A stretch of DNA of 7,465 nt from an uncultured Oscillospiraceae bacterium (GTDB taxonomy: Bacteria; Bacillota; Clostridia; Oscillospirales; Ruminococcaceae). Both the position numbers and the translations under genes were made by a program. The stretch lies in NCBI GenBank assembly GCA_958427155.1, contig CAUABB010000069.1, forward strand, positions 1 through 7,465. The letters are read 5' to 3'. The notes below the pieces were generated by a model that was not told the origin of the DNA, made no database searches, and saw only the letters and a program-made list of their open reading frames with translations. This document shows, in pieces, positions 1 to 5,300 of the stretch (the stretch's first letter is position 1; each line of letters opens with the position of its first letter).

Positions 1-53
1 CCGTCAACGGTATCAAAAGCGCGTTTATGCTCTCTATAAAAGCGGTTATTCAT
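1..53 (-). CDS. 5' end of an unidentified gene following the RnfD-like gene (partial)
   Basis: Only the first 17 codons are in the window; the visible N-terminus is MNNRFYREHKRAFDTVD, hydrophilic and basic, with no signal peptide or membrane segment so far. The ATG at 53-51 overlaps the end of the RnfD-like gene by 8 bases (ATGAATAA contains that gene's TAA). A clear GGAGG (63-67 on the plus-strand scale) lies 9 bases before the ATG, inside the last codons of the upstream gene. Overlap plus a strong ribosome binding site indicates one operon and probable translational coupling. The hydrophilic start does not look like RnfG, which would begin with a membrane anchor. I do not recognise the protein, and its function cannot be judged from this fragment. 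Confidence 0.7.
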   Translation of the reverse strand, partial: MNNRFYREHKRAFDTVD

Positions 54-1047
54 TAACAGTCACCTCCGATTCAGATTCTTTTTCCGTGCCGCCGGATAAA
101 GGGGCGGAAAGAAGCCTACCGGACAAAAAACGCGCAGAAATCCGCCCTCCAGCACGTTCTAAAGCCGGAACCAAGGCGTTGGAAATCATCAACGCAAATA
201 CAACACTTGTCTCGCTCGCAGCAATATAACGCGTCACCATCGTTCCAATCCCGATTAAAACGCCATATAAAACCTGTCCCCATTTATTTTTAGGAGAAGT
301 AACCGGATCTGAAGCCATAAAAACAACCGCAAAGGCAAATATACCGCTAATCAATTCATAGGCAACAGAATGAATGCCGTCATTGCTTGTCCTTGGGAAC
401 AGAAACGCGACCACCGAAAGAGATATCACAGCACTGAAAACGATTCTCCACGCAATAGTTTTCCGAACAATTAAATAAAGAGCACAGGCCGCGATTACAA
501 AGATTGCCGTTGCGCCAATCGGTCCTGAATAATTAATAAGCAGTGTGTTCATAGTATTGATTGCGGGACTTCCACCTGCGTCAAGCACCGAACCTGGCGA
601 AGACTGCATTGCCACATTAACCGGGCCAAACCACGGGACATGCGTATAAGGCGCTGGGTACTCAAACACCAATGTGGGAAAGCTGATTGACACAAAGGCC
701 AAACCCGTTGCAGCCGGATTAAAAATATTTTTCCCGGTACCGCCAAACGGAAATTTTGCCACAACAATTGCGGCCAACATTCCATAAATTGAAACCCAAT
801 AGGGCGTAACAGCAGAAAGGCACAGGGTAAAAACTATCGCGGTCAACACCGGATCAAGCGAAAGTCGACTTCCCTTCTCCTTACCAAGCAAACGGTTGCA
901 GAGATACTCAAAAACGATAGCCAACAGTACTGTAAACGCAGTCATAAACAGCACCCGCAACCCATACAAATATATCGACATTGCCAATACAGCAAATAAA
1001 GTAATCAACAAATCCGTTTTCTGAGATTTTGAAGCTTTTAAAAGCAC
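46..1047 (-). CDS. RnfD/NqrB-family membrane electron-transport subunit, atypical
   Basis: Integral membrane protein of 333 residues, matching RnfD/NqrB, which carry electrons across the membrane via flavin in Na+/H+-pumping Rnf and Nqr complexes. Family signatures seen: GGTGKNIFNPAATG (about residues 102-115) and SDPVTSPKNKWGQ (about 246-258), with roughly eight to nine hydrophobic segments between and around them and a charged C-terminal tail. Canonical RnfD carries covalent FMN on Thr in a D-x-x-S/T-G-A-T motif. Here the matching loop reads LDAGGSPAI (about 155-163), with no SGAT; a GAT occurs later in SGPIGATA (about 174-181), where RnfD normally has a GSxGET-like sequence. Start: the frame opens at a GTG at 1068, but AGGAGG lies at codons 3-4 of that version, so the GTG at 1047 (10-base spacing) or the TTG at 1053 (4-base spacing) is the real start. 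It is first in its operon, with no rnfC upstream, so it is not in the usual rnfCDGEAB arrangement. Family assignment is firm; membership of a true Rnf complex is not. Confidence 0.85.
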   Translation of the reverse strand: MLLKASKSQKTDLLITLFAVLAMSIYLYGLRVLFMTAFTVLLAIVFEYLCNRLLGKEKGSRLSLDPVLTAIVFTLCLSAVTPYWVSIYGMLAAIVVAKFPFGGTGKNIFNPAATGLAFVSISFPTLVFEYPAPYTHVPWFGPVNVAMQSSPGSVLDAGGSPAINTMNTLLINYSGPIGATAIFVIAACALYLIVRKTIAWRIVFSAVISLSVVAFLFPRTSNDGIHSVAYELISGIFAFAVVFMASDPVTSPKNKWGQVLYGVLIGIGTMVTRYIAASETSVVFALMISNALVPALERAGGRISARFLSGRLLSAPLSGGTEKESESEVTVNE

Positions 1048-1085
1048 AGACAATGAACCTCCTTTCACTCAATTACATATGATAG

Positions 1086-1114
1086 ATTATAGCAAAACCT
1101 CTTTTTGCTGGAAA
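1086..1114 (-). promoter_or_regulatory. Promoter of the RnfD-like operon
   Basis: Reading the minus strand, TTTCCA (1114-1109) is followed after 17 bases by a perfect TATAAT (1091-1086). TG sits one base upstream of the -10, giving an extended -10 (TGCTATAAT). This is a good vegetative sigma-A promoter with a modest -35. Transcription should begin near 1079 and leave a leader of roughly 30 bases before the GTG at 1047. Confidence 0.7.
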
Positions 1115-1171
1115 ACGCCAGAGAGACTTTTGTTTCTCTCATCCTGACTTTGAAACAAATAAAGGCCAATA

Positions 1172-1201
1172 TTGGTATAAACCGTCCAGGTATCCTAATA
1201 T
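1172..1201 (+). promoter_or_regulatory. Possible promoter of the mecA-like gene
   Basis: TTGGTA (1172-1177) and TAATAT (1196-1201) are spaced 18 bases apart on the plus strand. Just upstream a perfect 10-bp palindrome, CCAATATTGG (1166-1175), overlaps the -35. A weaker alternative is TTGAAA (1150-1155) with TATAAA (1176-1181), but its 20-base spacing is too long. None is convincing alone; a promoter must lie somewhere here because mecA is divergent from the gene to its left. Confidence 0.25.
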
Positions 1202-1231
1202 CGGTTGGTAGGCGAAAAGACAAATCAAACT

Positions 1232-1253
1232 GGTACGGCAAAAACTGCCGACC
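1232..1253 (+). promoter_or_regulatory. Hairpin in the mecA leader, just before the ribosome binding site
   Basis: GGT-A-CGGCA-AAAAC-TGCCG-ACC forms a 5-bp GC-rich stem with an AAAAC loop, continued by 3 bp beyond a single bulged A. It ends 6 bases before the GGAG used by mecA. It has no U-tract, so it is not a terminator; it could influence ribosome access or mRNA stability. I recognised no riboswitch class around it. Confidence 0.35.
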
Positions 1254-1272
1254 CGCAATGGAGCTGAATACC

Positions 1273-1854
1273 TTGAAAATAGAGCTTGTAGACCAGAAAA
1301 CGGTTAAAATAACCTTAGATGAAAATGACCTTGACGAGATGGCGCTCTCCTTTCATGATACCGAAGGGGCTCCCCTGGAAACCAAGCGTGCAGTATTAAG
1401 TTTAATTTCAAAAATCAAGGAAGAAACCGAACTGGACCTGACAGGGGGAAAGCTATTTATCGAAGCGTTTCCAGACGCAAATGGTGGATGCGTTCTTTAT
1501 GTCAATGTAATCGATCGAGGACATGGCGGACTCCATACCAAAAAGACAAATCTCGAGTTCAACAGTCCTCTTATGTTCCGCTTTAAAGACCTCTCAAGCC
1601 TGTTGGGGGCAAGTGAACGCCTCTTCACTCAATACAGCCATTTAATCCGTAAAAGCAGTCTTTACCTGTTGGATCAGGAATACTTCCTCGCCCTGCGCTC
1701 CTTCCTAAAAACCGACGACAAACTTATAAAACTTCTAAGCGAATACGGACACTACTTTGGAAAAGGGGATATTAAACTCTCCTTTATTAAAGAACACGCA
1801 CGCCCATTAATTGAAGACGCCGCTGTCGAAACACTGGTAGACTATGTCTGCTAA
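1273..1854 (+). CDS. mecA: MecA-family adaptor protein (ClpC adaptor)
   Basis: A 193-residue protein with the MecA layout. Its N-terminal domain begins MKIELVDQKTVKITL, matching the family start M-R/K-I-E-x-V-x-x-x-T-V-K. A low-complexity linker follows (about 80-100), then a C-terminal domain from FKDLSSLLGASERL (about 104) to EDAAVETLVDYVC. In Bacillus MecA the N-domain binds substrates such as ComK and the C-domain binds and activates the ClpC unfoldase, delivering proteins to ClpCP; that role is inferred from family. B. subtilis MecA is about 218 residues, so this one is slightly short and divergent. Start: I chose TTG at 1273 because the family alignment begins there and GGAG (1260-1263) sits 9 bases upstream. 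An in-frame ATG at 1258 would add five residues but has no ribosome binding site. The stop overlaps the convergent rpe stop by 4 bases. Confidence 0.82.
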   Translation: MKIELVDQKTVKITLDENDLDEMALSFHDTEGAPLETKRAVLSLISKIKEETELDLTGGKLFIEAFPDANGGCVLYVNVIDRGHGGLHTKKTNLEFNSPLMFRFKDLSSLLGASERLFTQYSHLIRKSSLYLLDQEYFLALRSFLKTDDKLIKLLSEYGHYFGKGDIKLSFIKEHARPLIEDAAVETLVDYVC

Positions 1855-2498
1855 CCTCGCAAAGACTTAACAGCCAATACCGCATTTTCGCTTCGGAACA
1901 GATAAGAACCCGCTACCAGAACATTCGCACCGGCCTCTACCGCAAGTTTCGCAGTCTTCTCATTAATCCCACCGTCCACCTGAATATCAAGCGGAATATT
2001 TTTTTCTACCGCATATTCTCGGACGGTGCGGATTTTTGGAAGGACTTCATTCATAAAACTCTGGCCGCCAAAACCAGGCTCCACTGTCATAATCAACAAC
2101 ATATCAATTTTATGTAACAACGAAAAAATCTCTGAAGCAGGCGTGGATGGACGAATTGACACACCAACCCGTTTCCCCGCAGAACGAATCCTTTCTATCA
2201 CTGCTTCCGGAGGGGACTGGCTCTCCAAATGAAACGTAATACCATCCGAACCTGCTGCGGCAAACCGATCTATATAGGGGAGTGGATTAAGAATCATCAA
2301 ATGTGTATCAAAAAATAGACGAGTCACCTTTCGAATGCTTTTAACAACTGGCAGGCCAAATGATATATTGGGGACAAAAACGCCGTCCATCACATCAATG
2401 TGCAGCATATCTGCCCCTGCTTTTTCCATTCTTACGATTTCATTACCCAAACTGGTAAAGTCGGCCGCCAAGATGGAAGGCGAAACCAAGATTCCCAT
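1851..2498 (-). CDS. rpe: Ribulose-phosphate 3-epimerase
   Basis: Cytosolic TIM-barrel enzyme of 215 residues, the usual length, interconverting D-ribulose 5-phosphate and D-xylulose 5-phosphate in the non-oxidative pentose phosphate pathway. Signatures: SPSILAADF at the N-terminus (6-14), HIDVMDG (33-39) with metal ligand His33 and catalytic Asp35, DTHLM (64-68) with His66, PGFGGQ (141-146) for phosphate binding, and QVDGGIN (173-179) with catalytic Asp175. All expected active-site residues are present. The ATG is preceded by GGAGG at only 4 bases. A small GC hairpin (GCCG/CGGC, 2516-2528) lies in the leader just before that site. It converges on mecA with overlapping stops and no terminator between them. 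In many Firmicutes rpe sits beside rsgA and prkC; here it appears to be transcribed alone. Confidence 0.96.
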   Translation of the reverse strand: MGILVSPSILAADFTSLGNEIVRMEKAGADMLHIDVMDGVFVPNISFGLPVVKSIRKVTRLFFDTHLMILNPLPYIDRFAAAGSDGITFHLESQSPPEAVIERIRSAGKRVGVSIRPSTPASEIFSLLHKIDMLLIMTVEPGFGGQSFMNEVLPKIRTVREYAVEKNIPLDIQVDGGINEKTAKLAVEAGANVLVAGSYLFRSENAVLAVKSLRG

Positions 2499-2579
2499 AA
2501 TACCTCCGAAACACCGCCGAATAGCGGCTTTTATTATTTATATTATATAATATATAAATTTTTCTATATACGCATAATT

Positions 2580-2591
2580 ATACAATTGTAT
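2580..2591. promoter_or_regulatory. 12-bp palindrome at the rpe start site, possible operator
   Basis: ATACAATTGTAT is a perfect palindrome covering the expected rpe transcription start and touching its -10 element. A repressor bound here would block rpe. The surrounding DNA is so AT-rich that chance is a real alternative. It shares ATAC/GTAT ends with the palindrome at the neighbouring divergent promoter. Confidence 0.35.
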
Positions 2592-2618
2592 TTTAATATA
2601 CTTTTATTCATTCGTCAA
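2590..2618 (-). promoter_or_regulatory. Promoter of rpe
   Basis: On the minus strand TTGACG (2618-2613) and TAAAAT (2595-2590) are separated by exactly 17 bases: five of six matches in each hexamer. Transcription would begin near 2583, giving a leader of about 85 bases that is very AT-rich (2530-2580) before the small hairpin and the ribosome binding site. Confidence 0.7.
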
Positions 2619-2700
2619 TCAATACCAGCTCGGACAGACAAAAAGAAGGATAAATTTTTTGTAAATTCTTCCATTGCTCGTTCTCTCAGGAAAAATTTGT

Positions 2701-2728
2701 TTGACAATTTTATGGAGTGTTATATACT
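2701..2728 (+). promoter_or_regulatory. Promoter of the aldo/keto reductase gene
   Basis: A perfect TTGACA (2701-2706) is followed after 16 bases by TATACT (2723-2728), a strong sigma-A promoter on the plus strand. Transcription would begin near 2735, leaving a leader of about 55 bases to the ATG at 2790. It stands back-to-back with the rpe promoter in an AT-rich stretch. Confidence 0.75.
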
Positions 2729-2737
2729 TATAAGTAT
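2724..2737. promoter_or_regulatory. 14-bp perfect palindrome over the -10 and start site, likely operator
   Basis: ATACTTATAAGTAT is a perfect 14-bp palindrome covering most of the -10 and the predicted start of the aldo/keto reductase transcript. The TACT-N4-AGTA core resembles the TACT...AGTA half-sites known for HxlR-type redox/quinone sensors such as YodB and CatR, though the spacing differs. The position is ideal for repression. No regulator gene is visible in the window. Confidence 0.5.
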
Positions 2738-2789
2738 CATAAAGATGTAGACAGATCATCGAATGAGACAATTGACACAGGAGGCCATT

Positions 2790-3923
2790 ATGCAAAAAAA
2801 GTTGTTTGAAAAAATGGGGATTGAGGTGTCACGCCTCGGTTTTGGCTGTATGCGTTTCCCCACCAAAACTGACGGAACCATTGACCGAGAAAAATCTCTC
2901 GATCTCATCGACTATGCCTACCGTCATGGGGTCAATTATTTTGACACCGCTTACCGGTATCACGAAGGGGAATCAGAAGAATTTGTAAAGGAAGCCCTTT
3001 CTCGTTATCCAAGGGAAAGTTATTATCTTGCCACCAAATTTCCTATTGGTTTTATGCCGGAAGTTTCTGAGGAAGCAGTTGATAAAATTTTTGATGAACA
3101 GTTGAAAAAAACCGGTGCTGGTTACTTTGATTTCTACCTTGTACATGCTTTAAGTGCGCCAAACTTTCAGCGGATGAAAGATTTAAAGGTCTTGGAAAAG
3201 CTGGAAAAAAGAAAAGCTGCTGGACAGATTCGGCACCTTGGTTTTTCTTTCCACGACACCCCTGCTGTATTGCAGGAAATCGTAGATTATTATGACAAAT
3301 GGGAATTCTGCCAAATTCAGCTCAATTTTCTTGACTGGACATATCAGGACGCCAAAGGCCAGTACGAAATTCTAACTCAAAAAGGCATTCCTGTAATCGT
3401 TATGGAACCGGTTCGGGGTGGTGCTTTTGCTGAGCTTGGAAAAGAGTCAGACGAACTTTTAAAAGCGGCACGTCCAAACGATTCCATTGCTTCATGGGCG
3501 ATGCGTTACTGTGGTTCTCTTCCAAACGTACATGTCATACTGAGTGGAATGACCGAGATGTATCAGGTGGAAGATAATGTAAAAACCTTTGAAAATTTTG
3601 AGCCATTCACCCAGAAAGATTATGAGCTAATAGAAGAGGTTCTGAAAATAAGGGAGAGAACCCGTACCATTCCTTGTACCTCTTGCAGATATTGCGTGGA
3701 GTACTGTCCGCAGGGCATTGATATTCCAGAAATGTTTTCAATCTATAACCGTTACATGATTACCGGTTCCTCTTACGCTCTGAATGAGGATATCAACTCC
3801 ACTGGTCCGAAAAACCTGCCGAAAAATTGTATTGGGTGTGGAGCCTGTGCGGAACATTGCCCGCAGAAAATTGAAATTCCATCCCGAATGCAGGAAATTG
3901 ACCAGGCGATAAAAACGCTCTAA
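2790..3923 (+). CDS. Aldo/keto reductase fused to a C-terminal 2x[4Fe-4S] ferredoxin domain
   Basis: A 377-residue cytosolic oxidoreductase of the COG1453 type. An (alpha/beta)8 aldo/keto reductase barrel (about 1-285) carries the complete catalytic tetrad Asp52, Tyr57, Lys83 (in ATKFP) and His119 (in LVHAL). The C-terminal part carries two 4Fe-4S motifs, Cys296-x2-Cys299-x2-Cys302-x3-Cys306-Pro and Cys347-x2-Cys350-x2-Cys353-x3-Cys357-Pro. The fusion is common in anaerobes; the clusters presumably pass electrons between a ferredoxin-type partner and the barrel, but the substrate is unknown. Start: ATG 2790 is 5 bases after AGGAGG (2779-2784) and begins MQKKLFEKMGIEVSRLGFGCMR, the family's usual start. 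An upstream in-frame ATG at 2763 would place that ribosome binding site inside the gene. It is transcribed from its own promoter and followed by a terminator. Confidence 0.94.
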   Translation: MQKKLFEKMGIEVSRLGFGCMRFPTKTDGTIDREKSLDLIDYAYRHGVNYFDTAYRYHEGESEEFVKEALSRYPRESYYLATKFPIGFMPEVSEEAVDKIFDEQLKKTGAGYFDFYLVHALSAPNFQRMKDLKVLEKLEKRKAAGQIRHLGFSFHDTPAVLQEIVDYYDKWEFCQIQLNFLDWTYQDAKGQYEILTQKGIPVIVMEPVRGGAFAELGKESDELLKAARPNDSIASWAMRYCGSLPNVHVILSGMTEMYQVEDNVKTFENFEPFTQKDYELIEEVLKIRERTRTIPCTSCRYCVEYCPQGIDIPEMFSIYNRYMITGSSYALNEDINSTGPKNLPKNCIGCGACAEHCPQKIEIPSRMQEIDQAIKTL

Positions 3924-3933
3924 AACAGGTTAT

Positions 3934-3967
3934 AGCCTTCCCGCAAAAGGGAAGGCTTTTCCCTTTT
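3934..3967 (+). terminator. Rho-independent terminator after the aldo/keto reductase gene, with an alternative fold
   Basis: AGCCTTCCC (3934-3942) and GGGAAGGCT (3949-3957) form a perfect 9-bp stem with a GCAAAA loop, followed by TTT-CCC-TTTT. The 3' arm can instead join a second, mutually exclusive hairpin: AAAAGGGAA (3945-3953) with TTCCCTTTT (3959-3967), also 9 bp. The U-tract is interrupted by CCC, so termination may be partial and allow read-through into the downstream transporter gene. Confidence 0.75.
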
Positions 3968-4004
3968 CTGTCAGATTAATTAGAATTAGAATGGATGTTT
4001 AAAC

Positions 4005-4955
4005 ATGGAAACAGCAATGATTGTACTGTACCAGGCCATCGTCATGTTTTTGATGATTGTAGTCGGGTATCTCTGCTATAGAATCCGCCTTATCTCTGCA
4101 ACCACCAATATTCAAATGTCTAATATCCTGCTGCTGGTTGTGAATCCCTGCATTATTTTTATTTCATTTCAGACTGATTTTGATGCCCGGTTAGTACAGG
4201 GACTGCTTGTTGCAATTGGGCTGTCTCTGCTTTCTATTGTCCTGATGCAGTTGATTACCCGCTTTGTACTTAAAAAAAATCCAGAGGAGCAGTACAAGGT
4301 GGAACGTTTTGGTTGCATCTACACCAACTGCGGGTTTTTTGCTACTCCTTTGGTGTTTGCCATGTTCGGCAGTGAAGGTGTACTTTATATTACAGCTTAT
4401 ATTGCAATGACCAATTTTTTTATGTGGACACAGGGAATTGGAGTCTTTACCGAAAAAATGAAACTCAGAGAGTTGATTAATTGCCTGAAAGCTCCAACTA
4501 TTATCGCGATCTTTTTAGGGGTCCTCCTTTTTTTCTGCCGGATTCGGATTCCGGATTTTCTTTACGATCCGATCAATTTTATCGGCAGCATGAATTCTCC
4601 ACTCGCCATGATCATAGCCGGCGCTTTTATCGCACAGACCAATATTTTAAAAGCCTTTACTAAACTGAGACTCTACTACGCAAGCTTGATACGTTTACTC
4701 ATAATCCCCCTGATCTGTATCTTTCTGTTCATTTTACTTCCAGTTGACCGGATTGTGGCTCTCACAGTACTGGTCGGCGCAGCGGCTCCCTGTGCGGTTT
4801 CAATTATGATGTTTGCAGCAAAATATCAATGCGATGAAAAATACGCTGCAGAATTTTTCAGTGTCTGCACCCTTTTGAGTATTGCTACTATCCCTTTGAT
4901 GTGTTTTCTCTACGAATGGTTCAGCACGCTCATCATACCGCTGCTTCCCTATTAA
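4005..4955 (+). CDS. AEC (auxin efflux carrier) family transporter
   Basis: Integral membrane protein of 316 residues, normal for the AEC family, with about ten hydrophobic helices (roughly 6-25, 38-55, 62-88, 103-120, 124-146, 163-180, 197-212, 226-247, 251-272, 284-306). Family marks are NILLLVVNPCIIF (40-52), the broken-helix TNCGFFATPL (107-116, equivalent to the usual SNxGFxGxP), and GAAAPCAVSIMMFA (258-271). Bacterial AEC members export or exchange small organic anions such as malate or malonate, and some are annotated as permeases without a known substrate; none can be named here. The ATG at 4005 aligns with family starts; its ribosome binding site is weak (GGATG, 3993-3997). It lies 81 bases after the reductase gene beyond a leaky-looking terminator, so it may be partly co-transcribed. 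A local promoter is uncertain: two tandem TAGAAT boxes (3981-3992) lack a good -35. Confidence 0.92.
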   Translation: METAMIVLYQAIVMFLMIVVGYLCYRIRLISATTNIQMSNILLLVVNPCIIFISFQTDFDARLVQGLLVAIGLSLLSIVLMQLITRFVLKKNPEEQYKVERFGCIYTNCGFFATPLVFAMFGSEGVLYITAYIAMTNFFMWTQGIGVFTEKMKLRELINCLKAPTIIAIFLGVLLFFCRIRIPDFLYDPINFIGSMNSPLAMIIAGAFIAQTNILKAFTKLRLYYASLIRLLIIPLICIFLFILLPVDRIVALTVLVGAAAPCAVSIMMFAAKYQCDEKYAAEFFSVCTLLSIATIPLMCFLYEWFSTLIIPLLPY

Positions 4956-4960
4956 CGTAA

Positions 4961-5028
4961 GAGCCGCTGGGGCAGAAAATTACAGCCGGGATTTCCCAAC
5001 TGTATATTCTGCAATGACCCAGCGGCTC
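4961..5028. repeat. 68-base compound hairpin in the transporter 3' region
   Basis: GAGCCGCTGGG (4961-4971) pairs perfectly with CCCAGCGGCTC (5018-5028). Stacked inside are GCAGAA/TTCTGC (4972-4977/5007-5012), TACAG/CTGTA (4981-4985/5000-5004) and GGG-ATTT-CCC (4988-4997), with one 5-base bulge (5013-5017). It starts 5 bases after the transporter stop. Neither strand has a U-tract after the stem, so it is not a standard terminator. It could be a 3'-end stability element, part of a small RNA, or a palindromic repeat; copy number cannot be judged from one window. Confidence 0.65.
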
Positions 5029-5035
5029 ATTCTAT

Positions 5036-5161
5036 AAAAAGCAGGCAAGTGCAGCAACTAACGCTTCTGCGCGGGGAAGCTATTCAAGGGGAAGTTTTTC
5101 TTCCACTTCCTTCCGCTCGCCCGCTGGTTTTCCTGCTTAATTTCATAGTATGCAGAAAACC
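5036..5161. other. Structured non-coding stretch, possible small RNA or repeat element
   Basis: This non-coding stretch is dense in self-complementarity. GGTTTTCCTGC (5126-5136) pairs with GCAGAAAACC (5152-5161) with one bulged base. GGAAG-TTTTT-CTTCC (5090-5104) and GCTTC/GAAGC (5063-5080) form local hairpins. AAGCAGG (5039-5045) could instead pair with CCTGCTT (5132-5138); on the minus strand that arm is followed by TTTTTAT, resembling a terminator. The 7-bp pairings are within what chance gives in this length; the 10-bp one is stronger. No ORF with a ribosome binding site is visible. It matches no 6S, SRP or riboswitch consensus I know. Confidence 0.4.
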
Positions 5162-5212
5162 ATCAGAAAGCGACAGGAAAAAAACTCATGTATAGCTTGC
5201 CATCCGAACGTA

Positions 5213-5256
5213 AAGCGAGAGGAGCCAAAACAAATTGGCTCCTCTCGCTTATTTTT
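5213..5256 (+). terminator. Strong stem-loop terminator between convergent genes
   Basis: AAGCGAGAGGAGCCAA (5213-5228) pairs with TTGGCTCCTCTCGCTT (5235-5250), a perfect 16-bp stem with an AACAAA loop. On the plus strand it is followed by ATTTTT; on the minus strand only by a short TTTA continuing the stem. It can therefore end rightward transcripts from the transporter or the structured region. It probably also ends the leftward htrA transcript, whose stop lies 50 bases away. Confidence 0.88.
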
Positions 5257-5300
5257 ACCGTTTACAAACTTAAACCGGGCAATAAAAGACAAAACCCTAC

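Noticed and set aside
1121..1140. Inverted repeat GAGAGA-N8-TCTCTC upstream of the RnfD-like promoter.
   Set aside because: A 6-bp low-complexity AG/CT repeat is easily chance, it has no U-tract, and it lies upstream of the -35 without other support.
1140..1257. The mecA leader as a possible riboswitch (a c-di-GMP type was considered because of GGCGAAAAGACAAATCAAAC-like text).
   Set aside because: The conserved core blocks of that class are absent or out of order, and no other aptamer class I know fits; only one small hairpin is supported.
2400..2750. Plus-strand ORF of 116 codons from inside rpe through the AT-rich divergent promoter region.
   Set aside because: It overlaps rpe in antisense, then reads through both promoters, with the low-complexity Ile/Tyr/Phe-rich translation expected from AT-rich non-coding DNA.
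4980..5030. Short minus-strand ORF of 16 codons on the 68-base compound hairpin (ATG at 5030-5028).
   Set aside because: It lies almost wholly inside the palindrome, has no ribosome binding site and is very short.
5084..5146. Short minus-strand ORF of 20 codons inside the structured intergenic region (ATG at 5146-5144, TGA at 5086-5084).
   Set aside because: It has no ribosome binding site, a composition driven by the GGAAG-rich inverted repeats, and no recognisable similarity; the hairpins explain the sequence better.
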